Below, in pieces: positions 25,043 to 34,341 of a DNA stretch of 64,000 nucleotides. Source of the DNA: Pelagibius sp050330205. Its GTDB lineage: Bacteria; Pseudomonadota; Alphaproteobacteria; Kiloniellales; Kiloniellaceae. Below the pieces are notes generated by a model. The model saw only the letters and a list, made by a program, of their open reading frames with translations. It was not told the DNA's origin and did no database searches. The stretch lies in contig JBHJOA010000027.1 in NCBI GenBank assembly GCA_050330205.1, positions 1-64,000 on the forward strand, read 5' to 3'. Position numbers and translations under genes: made by a program. Each line of letters opens with the position of its first letter. Position 1 is the first letter of the stretch.

Positions 25043-26410
25043 ATGTCTGGTCTTTTGAGCCTGCCGAAGCTGAAGCAAGCCGTTGCCGACGGCAGCATCG
25101 ATACCGTCCTCGTCTGCATGGTCGACATGCAGGGCCGCCTCGTCGGCAAGCGCTTCCAGGCCGAGTTCTTCCTCGACACCGCCGAGGACGAGACCCACGC
25201 CTGCAACTACCTGCTGGCCAACGACATCGACATGGAGCTGGTGCCCGGCTACAAGGCGACAAGCTGGGAGACCGGCTACGGCGACTTCATTCTGAAGCCG
25301 GACCTCTCGACCCTCAGGCTGTTGCCCTGGCTGGAGGGCACCGCGATGGTGATCTGCGACGTGCTCGATCACCACCACGAGCCGGTGTCGCACTCGCCGC
25401 GCGCCATGCTGCGCCGCCAGATCGCCCGCCTCGAGGCCAAGGGCTTCAAGCCGTTCCTGGCCTCGGAGCTGGAGTTCTACCTCTTCGACGAGACCTACGA
25501 GAACGCCCACCGCAAGCACTACCAGGACCTCAAGACCGAGGGCTACTACATCGAGGACTACCACATCTTCCAGACCACCAAGGAAGAGGAGGTGATGCGG
25601 GCGATCCGCAAGGGCCTGCAGGGCTGCGGCATGACGGTGGAGAACTCCAAGGGCGAGTGGGGGCCCGGCCAGGAGGAGATCAACGTGCGCTACGACGAGG
25701 CGCTGCCCATGGCCGACAACCACGTCATCCTGAAGACCGCCTGCAAGGACATCGCCCACCAGAAGGGCAAGGCGCTCACCTTCATGGCCAAGTGGAACTA
25801 CGAGCTGGCCGGCAGTTCCTGCCACATCCACGCCTCGCTGTGGGACAAGACCGGCAAGAAGCCGCTGTTCTTCGATCCCAAGGCCAAGTACGGCATGTCG
25901 AAGACCATGTGCCAGTTCGTCGCCGGCCAGCTGAAGTACGCCGACGACATCACCTATTTCCTGGCGCCCTACGTCAACTCCTACAAGCGCTTTCAGGTCG
26001 GCACCTTCGCGCCGACCAAGGCGATCTGGAGCCTCGACAACCGCACCGCCGGCTTCCGCCTCTGCGGCGAGGGCACCAAGGCGACCCGCATCGAGTGCCG
26101 GGTCGGCGGCGCCGACCTCAACCCCTACCTCGCCTTCTCGGCGCTGCTGGCGGCGGGTCTCGCCGGCATCGAGGAGAAGCTGGAACTTCCGGAGCCCTAC
26201 ATGGGCGACGCCTACCACGGCAAGAAGCTGCACGACGTGCCGAAGACCCTGCGCGAGGCGATCACGGCGCTGGAGAAGTCGAAGATGCTGCGCAAGTCGC
26301 TGGGCGAGGAGGTTGTCGAGCACTACCTCCACACCGCCCGCTGGGAGCAGTTCGAGTACGACCGCCGCGTCACCGACTGGGAACTGAAGCGCGGCTTCGA
26401 GCGCTACTGA
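25043..26410 (+). CDS. Glutamine synthetase family protein (second, divergent)
   Basis: A 455-residue member of the GlnA superfamily, clearly diverged from the one at 21077. Key patches: ELEFYLFDE (about 140), GPGQEEINVRYDEALP, GSSCHIHASLWD, and RIECRVGGADLNPYLAFSALL. The N-terminal beta-grasp domain (VLVCMVDMQGRLVGKR) is typical of GlnA-like ligases of catabolic type. It follows two tandem hairpins and precedes a hairpin at 26439, with the GntR gene next. It is thus between the polyol-type genes and the oxalate cluster and could belong to either. A function as gamma-glutamyl-amine ligase is inferred from family. Confidence 0.87.
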   Translation: MSGLLSLPKLKQAVADGSIDTVLVCMVDMQGRLVGKRFQAEFFLDTAEDETHACNYLLANDIDMELVPGYKATSWETGYGDFILKPDLSTLRLLPWLEGTAMVICDVLDHHHEPVSHSPRAMLRRQIARLEAKGFKPFLASELEFYLFDETYENAHRKHYQDLKTEGYYIEDYHIFQTTKEEEVMRAIRKGLQGCGMTVENSKGEWGPGQEEINVRYDEALPMADNHVILKTACKDIAHQKGKALTFMAKWNYELAGSSCHIHASLWDKTGKKPLFFDPKAKYGMSKTMCQFVAGQLKYADDITYFLAPYVNSYKRFQVGTFAPTKAIWSLDNRTAGFRLCGEGTKATRIECRVGGADLNPYLAFSALLAAGLAGIEEKLELPEPYMGDAYHGKKLHDVPKTLREAITALEKSKMLRKSLGEEVVEHYLHTARWEQFEYDRRVTDWELKRGFERY

Positions 26411-26438
26411 GCCGGCCTGACCTGCGCCCGCGACCGAC

Positions 26439-26463
26439 GGCGCCGCCTGCTCCGGGCGGCGCC
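26439..26463 (+). terminator. Terminator-like hairpin after the second ligase gene
   Basis: A perfect 9-base stem: GGCGCCGCC (26439-26447), 7-base loop, GGCGGCGCC (26455-26463), followed by GCATTTCTGG. The stem is strong, but the T-run is weak, so its efficiency is uncertain. It separates the ligase gene from the GntR/oxalate genes. Confidence 0.45.
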
Positions 26464-26610
26464 GCATTTCTGGCTGCCGAGCGGTTGGATAGGAAAATCT
26501 GTTTTTAATCCGACGATTACGTGGCTTTCTTGAAGTGCCGTGTCGCTCTTGTGGATAACTTCCGGGCGCCGCCGTAACGGGATTCTTGTTGTCGGGTTCC
26601 GGCCTCTGGG

Positions 26611-26625
26611 CTAATGTATACCACG
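26611..26625. promoter_or_regulatory. Possible GntR (FCD) binding site upstream of the GntR gene
   Basis: The hexamer GTATAC with right flank CA (GTATACCA, 26616-26623) matches one half of a TNGTATACNA-type operator that FCD-GntR proteins often use. A fuller copy, TGGTATACCA, occurs at 34342-34351 upstream of the succinyl-CoA-synthetase-like genes. It lies 68 bases before the GntR start. Confidence 0.35.
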
Positions 26626-26692
26626 AACCAGGGTGCCCCGGCGGGGCCGCCCTGGGCGCCCCTTTAAGCCGCCGAACGCTGTGAACCTCGTC

Positions 26693-27382
26693 ATGCTGCC
26701 CAGCAAGCTGGAATTCAAGCCGATCGTGAACACCTTCAGCCTGAAGGGTCACATTTACGAGACCCTGCGCGAAGGCATCACTTCCATGAACATCTATGCA
26801 GACGACGCCGAGCTGAAGCTCGACGAGCGGCAGCTTTCCGAACAGCTCGGCATCAGCCGCACGCCGATCCGCGAGGCGCTGGCCCGGCTGGAGCAGGAGG
26901 GCCTGGTGACGGTGATCCCGCGCCGCGGGGTGTTCATCGTGCGCAAGACGCGCAAGGAAATCCTCGAGATGATCACCCTCTGGGCGGCGCTGGAAAGCAT
27001 GGCCGCCCGGCTGATCACCGAGAAGGCGAGCGACGAGGAGATCGCCTCGCTGCGCAAGTTCTTCACCTCCTTCGAGAACGGGCAGGTGCAGGCGCACATC
27101 GACGAGTACTCCGACCGCAACATCCAGTTCCACCAGAAGATCCTGGAGCTGAGCGGCTGCGCGCTGCTGAAGGAGACCGCCGACCGGCTGTTCCTGCACA
27201 TGAAGGGCATCCGGGCGCGCACCATCAGCGAACTGGACCGCGCCAACCGGTCGATCATCGACCACATGCACATCATCGAGGCGCTGGAAGCGCGCGACAC
27301 CGAACTCGCCGAGCGTCTGGCCCGCGAGCACACCCTGAACCTGGCGGCGCACATCGAGGCGAACGTCGATTATCTGGACTAG
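26693..27382 (+). CDS. GntR family transcriptional regulator with FCD domain
   Basis: A 229-residue regulator. A winged helix at about 15-75 (YETLREGI, then LGISRTPIREALARLEQEG) is followed by an all-helical FCD ligand domain with the metal-binding-type residues Asp, His (e.g. DRNIQFHQKILELSG). I chose the ATG at 26693; a GTG at 26681 is possible. It lies directly upstream and on the same strand as oxalyl-CoA decarboxylase (46 bases), so it probably controls the oxalate/formate genes by sensing a carboxylic acid. The effector is inferred. Confidence 0.88.
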   Translation: MLPSKLEFKPIVNTFSLKGHIYETLREGITSMNIYADDAELKLDERQLSEQLGISRTPIREALARLEQEGLVTVIPRRGVFIVRKTRKEILEMITLWAALESMAARLITEKASDEEIASLRKFFTSFENGQVQAHIDEYSDRNIQFHQKILELSGCALLKETADRLFLHMKGIRARTISELDRANRSIIDHMHIIEALEARDTELAERLAREHTLNLAAHIEANVDYLD

Positions 27383-27428
27383 GTCCGGCGCCGAAGCCGC
27401 AGCGAATGGCGGCGGGCGCGGGAGGAAC

Positions 27429-29189
27429 ATGGAGCAACGGAAAGTGTCAGCAACAGCAAAGAGCATTGATGCCCAGCAGGGTGAGGCCGCCGAGCCGCAG
27501 GACCTGACGGACGGCTTCCATCTCGTCATCGACGCGCTGAAGCTCAACGACATCAACACCATCTACAACGTGCCGGGGATCCCGATCACCGACCTCGGCC
27601 GCTACATGCAGGCCGAGGGCATGCGGGTGCTGTCGTTCCGGCACGAGCAGCACGCCGGCTACGCGGCGGCGATCGCCGGCTTTCTGACCAAGAAGCCTGG
27701 CGTCTGCCTGACCGTCTCCGCGCCGGGCTTCCTCAACGGCCTGACCTCGCTCGCCCACGCCACCACCAACTGCTATCCGATGATCCTCATCAGCGGCTCC
27801 TCCGAGCGCGAGATCGTCGACCTGCAGCAGGGCGACTACGAGGAGATGGACCAGCTCGCCGTCGCCAAGACTCTGTGCAAGGCGGCCTACCGCGTGCTGC
27901 ACGCCGAGGACATCGGCATCGGCATCGCCCGCGCCATCCGCGCCGCCGTCTCCGGCCGCCCGGGCGGCGTCTACCTCGACCTGCCGGCCAAGCTGCTGGG
28001 CCAGGTGATGGACGCCGAGGCCGGCCGCAAGTCGCTGGTGAAGGTGGTCGACCCGGCGCCGGCGCAGATCCCCTCCGCCGAGTCGGTGGCCCGCGCGCTG
28101 GACGTGCTGAAGGGCGCCAAGCGGCCGCTGATCATCCTCGGCAAGGGCGCGGCCTACGCCCAGGTCGACGACGACATCAAGGCCCTGGTGGAAAAGAGCG
28201 GCATCCCCTACCTGCCGATGAGCATGGCCAAGGGCCTGCTGCCGGACGACCATCCGCAGTCGGCCGGCGCCGCGCGCTCGCTGGTGCTGAAGGAAGCGGA
28301 CGTGGTGCTGCTGATCGGCGCCCGCCTCAACTGGCTGCTGTCGCACGGCAAGGGCAAGCAGTGGGGCGACGCGCCGAAGAAGTTCATCCAGGTCGACATC
28401 GAGCCGCGCGAGATGGACAGCAACGTCGAGATCGTCGCCCCGGTGGTCGGCGACATCGGCTCCTGCGTCGCCGCGCTGCTGAAGGGCATGGGCGGCAACT
28501 GGACGCCGCCGCCGGCCGAGTGGACCGGCGCGGTCCAGGAAAAGCGCGACGGCAACGTCGCCAAGATGGCGCCGCGGCTGCAGAACAACAACGTGCCGAT
28601 GGACTTCCACGGCGCGCTGGGCGCGCTCAAGCGGGTCATCGCCGCGCGGCCGGACGCCATCCTGGTCAACGAGGGCGCCAACACCCTCGACTTCGCGCGC
28701 TCGATCATCGACATGTACAAGCCGCGCAAGCGCCTCGACGTCGGCACCTGGGGTGTCATGGGCATCGGCATGGGCCAGGCCATCGCCGCGGCGGTGGAGA
28801 CCGGCCATCCGGTCCTGGCGGTGGAAGGCGACAGCGCCTTCGGTTTCTCGGGCATGGAGGTCGAGACGATCTGCCGCTACAACCTGCCGATCTGCATCGT
28901 CGTCTTCAACAACAGCGGCATCTACCGCGGCACCGACGTCAATCCTTCCGGCGGCTCGGACGTGGCGACCACCGTCTTCGTCAAGGACGCGCGCTACGAC
29001 AAGATGATGGAGGCCTTCGGCGGCGTCGGCGTCTACGCGACCTCGCCCGACGAGCTGTTCCGCGCCGTCGGCGAGGCCATGGACTCCGGCAGGCCGACCC
29101 TGGTCAACGCGGTGATCGACGAGAAGGCCGGCACCGAAAGCGGCCGCATCGGCAATCTCAACCCGCAGAGCGTGGTTGCCAAGAAATAA
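27429..29189 (+). CDS. oxc: Oxalyl-CoA decarboxylase
   Basis: A thiamine-diphosphate enzyme that turns oxalyl-CoA into formyl-CoA and CO2 (586 residues). The glutamate that activates the cofactor is Glu73 in SFRHEQHAGYAA, and the TPP/Mg motif EGDSAFGFSGMEVETICRY lies at about 468-486. The C-terminus (GTESGRIGNLNPQ) matches the Oxalobacter enzyme's closing segment, which is known to cover the active site. The N-terminal 25 residues are longer than in some relatives. It is followed 43 bases later by frc, the usual order. Confidence 0.96.
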   Translation: MEQRKVSATAKSIDAQQGEAAEPQDLTDGFHLVIDALKLNDINTIYNVPGIPITDLGRYMQAEGMRVLSFRHEQHAGYAAAIAGFLTKKPGVCLTVSAPGFLNGLTSLAHATTNCYPMILISGSSEREIVDLQQGDYEEMDQLAVAKTLCKAAYRVLHAEDIGIGIARAIRAAVSGRPGGVYLDLPAKLLGQVMDAEAGRKSLVKVVDPAPAQIPSAESVARALDVLKGAKRPLIILGKGAAYAQVDDDIKALVEKSGIPYLPMSMAKGLLPDDHPQSAGAARSLVLKEADVVLLIGARLNWLLSHGKGKQWGDAPKKFIQVDIEPREMDSNVEIVAPVVGDIGSCVAALLKGMGGNWTPPPAEWTGAVQEKRDGNVAKMAPRLQNNNVPMDFHGALGALKRVIAARPDAILVNEGANTLDFARSIIDMYKPRKRLDVGTWGVMGIGMGQAIAAAVETGHPVLAVEGDSAFGFSGMEVETICRYNLPICIVVFNNSGIYRGTDVNPSGGSDVATTVFVKDARYDKMMEAFGGVGVYATSPDELFRAVGEAMDSGRPTLVNAVIDEKAGTESGRIGNLNPQSVVAKK

Positions 29190-29232
29190 TCCGGCTCCAC
29201 CGAGTCAACTTGCATAAGAACAGGAGCACGCA

Positions 29233-30510
29233 ATGAAAGCGCTCGAAGGTGTTCGCATCCTGGATTTCACCCATGTGCAATCGGGCCCGACCTGCACGCA
29301 GCTGCTGGCCTGGTTCGGCGCGGACGTGATCAAGGTCGAGCGGCCGGGCGTCGGCGACGCCACGCGCGGGCAGCTGCGCGACATTCCCGATGTCGACAGC
29401 CTCTACTTCACCATGCTGAACCACAACAAGCGCTCCATCACGCTCAACACCAAGAGCGAGAAGGGCAAGGAAGTGCTGACCAGGCTGGTCGAGACCTGCG
29501 ACGTTCTGGTGGAGAACTTCGCCCCCGGCGCGCTCGACCGCATGGGCTTCGGCTGGGACCAGGTGCAGAAGATCAATCCGCGCATGATCTACGCCTCGGT
29601 CAAGGGCTTCGGCCCGGGTCCCTACGAGGACTGCAAGGTCTACGAGAACGTCGCCCAGTGCACCGGCGGCTCGGCCTCGACGACCGGCTTCCGCGACGGC
29701 CCGCCGACGGTCACCGGCTCGCAGATCGGCGATTCCGGCACCGGCCTGCACCTGGCGCTGGGCATCGTCACTGCGCTGTTCCACCGTGAGAAGTCGGGCC
29801 GCGGCCAGCGCGTGCTGGCGGCCATGCAGGACGGCGTGCTGAACCTCTGCCGCGTCAAGCTGCGCGACCAGCAGCGCCTCGAGCACGGGCCGCTGAAGGA
29901 GTACAGCCAGTACGGCCAGGGCGTCCCCTTCGGCGACGCGGTGCCGCGCGCCGGCAACGATTCGGGCGGCGGCCAGCCGGGCTGGATCGTGAAGTGCAAG
30001 GGCTGGGAGACCGATCCCAACGCCTATGTCTACTTCATCACCCAGGCGGCGGTGTGGGGCAGTGTCTGCGACCTCATCGGCAAGCCGGAGTGGAAGGACG
30101 ACCCGGCCTACGCCAAGCCGGACGCCCGCCTCGACAAGATCCCGCAGATCTTCGACACCATCGAGGAGTGGACCAAGACCAAGACCAAGTTCGAGGTCAT
30201 GGAAGCCTGCAATCCGCTCGACATTCCCTGCGGGCCGATCCTCTCCATGAAGGAGCTGGCCGAGGAGCCGAGCCTGCGCGCGACCGGGACCATCGTCGAG
30301 GTGGACCACCCCGAGCGCGGCAAGTACCTGACCGTCGGCAACCCGATCAAGCTGTCGGACTCGCCGGCCGAGGTGAAGCGCTCGCCGCTGCTCGGCGAGC
30401 ATACGGAGGAGATTCTGAGGGAGGTTCTCGGCTACTCCGAAGACGAGGTTCAGGAAGCCTGGAGCAGCGGCGCGCTCGGCGATGCGCCGAAGCAGGCTGC
30501 CGCCGAGTGA
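29233..30510 (+). CDS. frc: Formyl-CoA:oxalate CoA-transferase
   Basis: A class III CoA-transferase (425 residues) that moves CoA from formyl-CoA to oxalate, releasing formate. The catalytic aspartate is Asp167 in GSQIGDSGTGLHLALG, two positions before Oxalobacter Asp169. The N-terminal FTHVQSGPTCTQLLAWFGA and the C-terminal glycine-loop segment fit the family. With oxc this makes a closed cycle: oxalate to formate plus CO2. It is preceded by an AGGAG motif and is part of the operon. Confidence 0.95.
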   Translation: MKALEGVRILDFTHVQSGPTCTQLLAWFGADVIKVERPGVGDATRGQLRDIPDVDSLYFTMLNHNKRSITLNTKSEKGKEVLTRLVETCDVLVENFAPGALDRMGFGWDQVQKINPRMIYASVKGFGPGPYEDCKVYENVAQCTGGSASTTGFRDGPPTVTGSQIGDSGTGLHLALGIVTALFHREKSGRGQRVLAAMQDGVLNLCRVKLRDQQRLEHGPLKEYSQYGQGVPFGDAVPRAGNDSGGGQPGWIVKCKGWETDPNAYVYFITQAAVWGSVCDLIGKPEWKDDPAYAKPDARLDKIPQIFDTIEEWTKTKTKFEVMEACNPLDIPCGPILSMKELAEEPSLRATGTIVEVDHPERGKYLTVGNPIKLSDSPAEVKRSPLLGEHTEEILREVLGYSEDEVQEAWSSGALGDAPKQAAAE

Positions 30511-30594
30511 ACGATTGGCGTCGCGCCGGGATCAGACGGCGCGGCGCGAAATGATGCTGATCGACAGCGTGACCAGAACAGAGGGGAAGCGGGG

Positions 30595-31509
30595 ATGCGG
30601 ATAGTCGTCCACGGCCAGCAGGCTTTCGGAAAAGCGGTACTCGAGAAGCTCATCGAGCGGGGAGAGAACGTCGTCGGCGTCTTCTGCGCGCCCGACAAGG
30701 AGGGCAGGCCGACCGATCCCCTGAAGGAGTTCGCCCTGGAGAAGGGCCTGCAGGTGCACCAGCCGGCGTCCTGGAAGACTCCGGAGGCCGAGGAGCTGAT
30801 GCGCTCCTTCAAGCCCGACCTCTGCGTCATGGCCTACGTCACTCTCTTCGTGCCGCAGAACGTGGTCGACGCGCCGACCAAGGGGACCATCCAGTACCAT
30901 CCCTCGCTGCTGCCGCTGCACCGCGGCCCGAGTTCGATCAACTGGCCCATCATCATGGGCGAGAAGCAGACCGGCCTGACCATCTTCTGGCCCGACGAGG
31001 GGCTCGACGAGGGGCCGATCCTGCTGCAGAAGACCGTCGACATCGGCCCCGACGACACCCTCGGCTCGCTGTACTTCGACCATCTCTTCCCGATGGGCGT
31101 GGACGCCATGTGCGAGGGCGTCGACCTGGTGCGCGACGGCAAGGCGCCCAGCCTGCCGCAGGACCACAGCAAGGCGACCTACGAGAGCTGGTGCCGCAAG
31201 GCCGATGCCGAGATCGACTGGTCGAAGCCGGCCGACCAGGTCTACAACCTGATCCGCGGCACCAACCCGCAGCCGGGCGCCTGGACGCTGTGCAACGGTA
31301 ACGAGTTGAAGATCTTCGACAGCCGCAAGGTCGAGGGCTCCGGCGCGCCGGGCACGGTGCTCGCGGTCGACGGCGACAGCATCACCGTGGCGGCCGGCAG
31401 CGGCGCCATCCGCGTGGAGCGGGTGCGCCCGCACGACAACAAGAAAATCTCGGCCGGCGACTTCGCGGCGAAGGCGGGCCTCGCCGCCGGCGCGAAGCTC
31501 GGCAGCTGA
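30595..31509 (+). CDS. Stand-alone formyltransferase/10-formyl-THF hydrolase-like protein
   Basis: A 304-residue protein with an N-terminal formyltransferase domain (1-200) and a C-terminal Fmt_C-like domain. It resembles the hydrolase domain of mammalian 10-formyl-THF dehydrogenase (ALDH1L1) strikingly: YHPSLLPLHRGPSSINW (101-117), FWPDEGLDEGPILLQK, LFPMGV and the A-x-I-x-W segment. His102 and Asp138 stand for ALDH1L1 His106 and Asp142. It lacks the aldehyde dehydrogenase half and the carrier domain. It lies 84 bases after frc and 90 before formate-THF ligase. It may hydrolyse 10-formyl-THF or transfer the formyl group between THF and another acceptor; moving it from formyl-CoA is speculation. 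Confidence 0.85.
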   Translation: MRIVVHGQQAFGKAVLEKLIERGENVVGVFCAPDKEGRPTDPLKEFALEKGLQVHQPASWKTPEAEELMRSFKPDLCVMAYVTLFVPQNVVDAPTKGTIQYHPSLLPLHRGPSSINWPIIMGEKQTGLTIFWPDEGLDEGPILLQKTVDIGPDDTLGSLYFDHLFPMGVDAMCEGVDLVRDGKAPSLPQDHSKATYESWCRKADAEIDWSKPADQVYNLIRGTNPQPGAWTLCNGNELKIFDSRKVEGSGAPGTVLAVDGDSITVAAGSGAIRVERVRPHDNKKISAGDFAAKAGLAAGAKLGS

Positions 31510-31533
31510 CAGGGAAAGCGTTCGGGCCCTGGC

Positions 31534-31550
31534 GGCGGGGAGACCCCGCC
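31534..31550 (+). other. Short hairpin between formyltransferase and fhs
   Basis: A perfect 7-base stem, GGCGGGG (31534-31540), loop AGA, CCCCGCC (31544-31550), without a T-run. It lies in the 90-base gap before fhs. It could protect the upstream message or slow polymerase. No known riboswitch pattern was recognised. Confidence 0.35.
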
Positions 31551-31599
31551 CGGCGGTCTGGGTAGGCAACAATCATCAGATAACAGGCAGAAATCCCCC

Positions 31600-33273
31600 A
31601 TGGTGAAGTCCGATATCGAAATTGCCCGTGAAGCCAAGGTGCGGCCGATCACCGAGATCGGCGATAAGTTGAGCATTCCCGCCGACGCCTTGATGCAGTA
31701 CGGACCGACCAAGGCCAAGCTCAGCTTCGACTATCTCGAATCGCTGAAGTCCAAAAAGGACGGCAAGCTGATCCTGGTGACGGCGATCTCGCCGACGCCG
31801 GCCGGCGAGGGCAAGACGACGACGACCGTCGGCCTCGGCGACGGCCTCAACCGCATCGGCAAGAAGGCGATGATCTGCCTGCGCGAGCCCTCGCTCGGGC
31901 CCTGCTTCGGCATGAAGGGTGGCGCCGCCGGCGGCGGCTATGCCCAGGTGGTGCCGATGGAGGACATCAACCTCCACTTCACCGGCGACTTCCACGCCAT
32001 CACCTCGGCCCACAACCTGCTGTCGGCGCTGATCGACAACCACATCTACTGGGGCAACGAGCTGGACATCGACGCGCGCCGCGTGGCCTGGCGCCGGGTG
32101 CTCGACATGAACGACCGCGCGCTGCGCGACACCGTCACCTCGCTGGGCGGCGTGGCCAACGGCTTCCTGAGGCAGACCGGCTTCGACATCACCGTGGCCT
32201 CGGAGGTGATGGCGATCTTCTGCCTCGCCGACGGCCTGGCGGACCTGGAGCGGCGCCTCGGCGACATCGTCATCGCCTACACCCGCGACCGCAAGCCGGT
32301 CCTCGCCCGCGACGTCAAGGCCGACGGCCCGATGACGGTGCTGCTGAAGGACGCGCTGATGCCGAACTTCGTGCAGACCCTGGAGAACAACCCCGCCTTC
32401 ATCCACGGCGGGCCCTTCGCCAACATCGCGCACGGCTGCAACTCGGTCTCCGCCACCAAGTCGGCGCTCAAGCTCGCCGACTACGTGGTCACCGAGGCCG
32501 GCTTCGGTGCCGACCTCGGTGCCGAGAAGTTCTTCGACATAAAGTGCCGCAAGGCGGGCCTGAACCCCGAGGCGGTGGTCATCGTGGCCACTGTGCGGGC
32601 GCTGAAGATGCACGGCGGCGTCGCCAAGGACCAGCTCGGCGAGGAGAACGTCGCCGCGGTGAAGAAGGGCCTGGCGAACCTCGGCCGCCACATCGGCAAC
32701 GTGAAGAAGTTCGGCGTGCCGGCGGTGGTCGCCATCAACCGCTTCATCAAGGATTCCGAGGCGGAGCTGGCGGCGATCCAGGAGTTCACCAAGGGCCTCG
32801 GCGTCGACGCCGTGATCTGCGAGCACTGGGCCAAGGGCTCCGAGGGCACCGAGGAGCTGGCCAACAAGGTGGTCGGCCTGATCGATGCCGGCGGCGCCAA
32901 GTTCAAGCCGCTCTACGAGGACAAGCTGCCGCTGTTCGACAAGATCGACACCATCTGCAAGGAGATCTACGGTGCCTCCGGCGCGGTCGCCGACAAGAAG
33001 GTGCGCGACCAGCTGAAGCAGTGGGAGGCCGACGGCTACGGCGACTACCCGGTCTGCATGGCCAAGACGCAGTACAGCTTCTCGACCGATCCCAACCTGC
33101 GCGGCGCGCCCGAGGGACACGAGGTGCCGGTCCGCGAGGTGCGCCTCTCGGCCGGCGCCGGCTTCGTGGTGGCGATCTGCGGCGAGATCATGACCATGCC
33201 GGGGCTGCCGCGGGTGCCCTCGGCCAACAGCATCCGGCTCGACAAGGCCGGTCTCATCCAGGGCCTTTTCTAA
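31600..33273 (+). CDS. fhs: Formate-tetrahydrofolate ligase (10-formyl-THF synthetase)
   Basis: Loads formate onto tetrahydrofolate with ATP (557 residues). The nucleotide loop PTPAGEGKTTTTVGLGDGL lies at about residues 66-84, the REPSLGPCFGMKGGAAGGGYAQV signature near 95-117 (quoted here as its start and end), and the C-terminal GEIMTMPGLPRVPSA. In the oxalate cluster it captures formate released by frc into one-carbon metabolism. The nearby stand-alone formyltransferase may recycle the product. No adjacent folD or mtdA is present in the window, so how the formyl group proceeds is not shown. Confidence 0.97.
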   Translation: MVKSDIEIAREAKVRPITEIGDKLSIPADALMQYGPTKAKLSFDYLESLKSKKDGKLILVTAISPTPAGEGKTTTTVGLGDGLNRIGKKAMICLREPSLGPCFGMKGGAAGGGYAQVVPMEDINLHFTGDFHAITSAHNLLSALIDNHIYWGNELDIDARRVAWRRVLDMNDRALRDTVTSLGGVANGFLRQTGFDITVASEVMAIFCLADGLADLERRLGDIVIAYTRDRKPVLARDVKADGPMTVLLKDALMPNFVQTLENNPAFIHGGPFANIAHGCNSVSATKSALKLADYVVTEAGFGADLGAEKFFDIKCRKAGLNPEAVVIVATVRALKMHGGVAKDQLGEENVAAVKKGLANLGRHIGNVKKFGVPAVVAINRFIKDSEAELAAIQEFTKGLGVDAVICEHWAKGSEGTEELANKVVGLIDAGGAKFKPLYEDKLPLFDKIDTICKEIYGASGAVADKKVRDQLKQWEADGYGDYPVCMAKTQYSFSTDPNLRGAPEGHEVPVREVRLSAGAGFVVAICGEIMTMPGLPRVPSANSIRLDKAGLIQGLF

Positions 33274-33413
33274 GGCATACTGGTCCAAGTCATACTGGCG
33301 TTCTGACCTGTGGCGTCGAGGGTAGGGGACAGGTCGCAGCGAGTTTAGAAGTTCGTACTCAAGCCCACCGCGGATGCAAAAGCCGCGGGGGCCCGATAAC
33401 AGAGGAGCCCCGC

Positions 33414-34274
33414 ATGACTTTGCGTTCGATCCTGGTACCGCTGCGCGGCGACGGCAAGGGAGAGGGCGTGCTCGACCATGCCCTCAGCCTGGCCCGGCGC
33501 CACAAGTCCCATCTGGAAGTCATCCACTGCCGGCCGAAGCCGGAAGACATGATCCCTTACGGCGTGCCCATACCCCAGAGTCTGCGCAAGTCGCTGACGG
33601 CCTCGGCCAAGGCGCTGGCCGACGAGGAGGAGGGCAGCATCCGCAAGCTCTTCGACGACTACTGCGCCAAACGCGACATTCCCGAGGTCGACGACTATCC
33701 CTGGCCGCAGGATGGGGTTTCCGCCACCTGGCGCGAGTTCACCGGCATCCAGGCCGCGGTGATCGGTCTGCGCGGCCGGCTGGCCGACCTCATCGCCGTG
33801 CCGAAGCCCGACCGCGACCAGAACCTCGGCCTCAACACCCTGCAGGCCGCGCTGATGGAGTCCGGCAAGCTGGTGCTGATGTGCCCGCCGAAGCCGGCCG
33901 GAGAACTGGGCGCCAAGGTGGCGATCGCCTGGAACGGCAGCGCCGAGGCGGCGCGCGCCATGACGGCGGCGCTGCCGATCCTCAAGGCGGCCGACGCGGT
34001 GATCCTGCTGGCCTCCTCCGACCGCAAGTTGCCGGTCAGCGCCGAGGAAGCCAAGATCTACCTGGAGACCCACGGCGCCACCTGCACGGTCCAGGGTTTC
34101 GAGCGGGGCAACCAGTCGGTGCCGAAGCTGCTGGTCGACAGCGCCAAGAAGGCGGGGGCGGACTGCCTGCTGATGGGCGCCTACGGCAAGAGCCGGCAGC
34201 GCGAGATGATCCTCGGCGGAGTGACGCAGTACATGGTGGACCATGCGGACATGCCGATCCTGCTCATGCACTAG
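33414..34274 (+). CDS. Universal stress protein family, tandem Usp domains
   Basis: A 286-residue protein with two Usp-type alpha/beta domains: the first at about 1-150 (SILVPLRGDGKGEG) and the second at about 155-286, ending GAYGKSRQREMILGGVTQYMVDHADMPILLMH (here its G-x2-G-x9-G-type ATP loop is GAYGKSRQREMILGG). I set the start at the ATG at 33414, following GAGGAG. The frame is open far upstream but that is a shadow of fhs. It has no clear enzymatic role; such proteins accompany metabolic operons and may sense ATP. Confidence 0.85.
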   Translation: MTLRSILVPLRGDGKGEGVLDHALSLARRHKSHLEVIHCRPKPEDMIPYGVPIPQSLRKSLTASAKALADEEEGSIRKLFDDYCAKRDIPEVDDYPWPQDGVSATWREFTGIQAAVIGLRGRLADLIAVPKPDRDQNLGLNTLQAALMESGKLVLMCPPKPAGELGAKVAIAWNGSAEAARAMTAALPILKAADAVILLASSDRKLPVSAEEAKIYLETHGATCTVQGFERGNQSVPKLLVDSAKKAGADCLLMGAYGKSRQREMILGGVTQYMVDHADMPILLMH

Positions 34275-34341
34275 CCGGTGCACCAGCCGCCCGGGCGGGC
34301 GGCGCGCCGGGGGAGAAATGCGTTGCCCCGGCGCGGGCTCG

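Noticed and set aside
23330..27562. Minus-strand open frame of over 1400 codons
   Set aside because: It lies antisense to the kinase, ligase, GntR and oxc genes, which have conserved motifs. The protein is repetitive His/Gly/Ala/Arg with no domain, as expected for the complement of a G/C-rich codon pattern.
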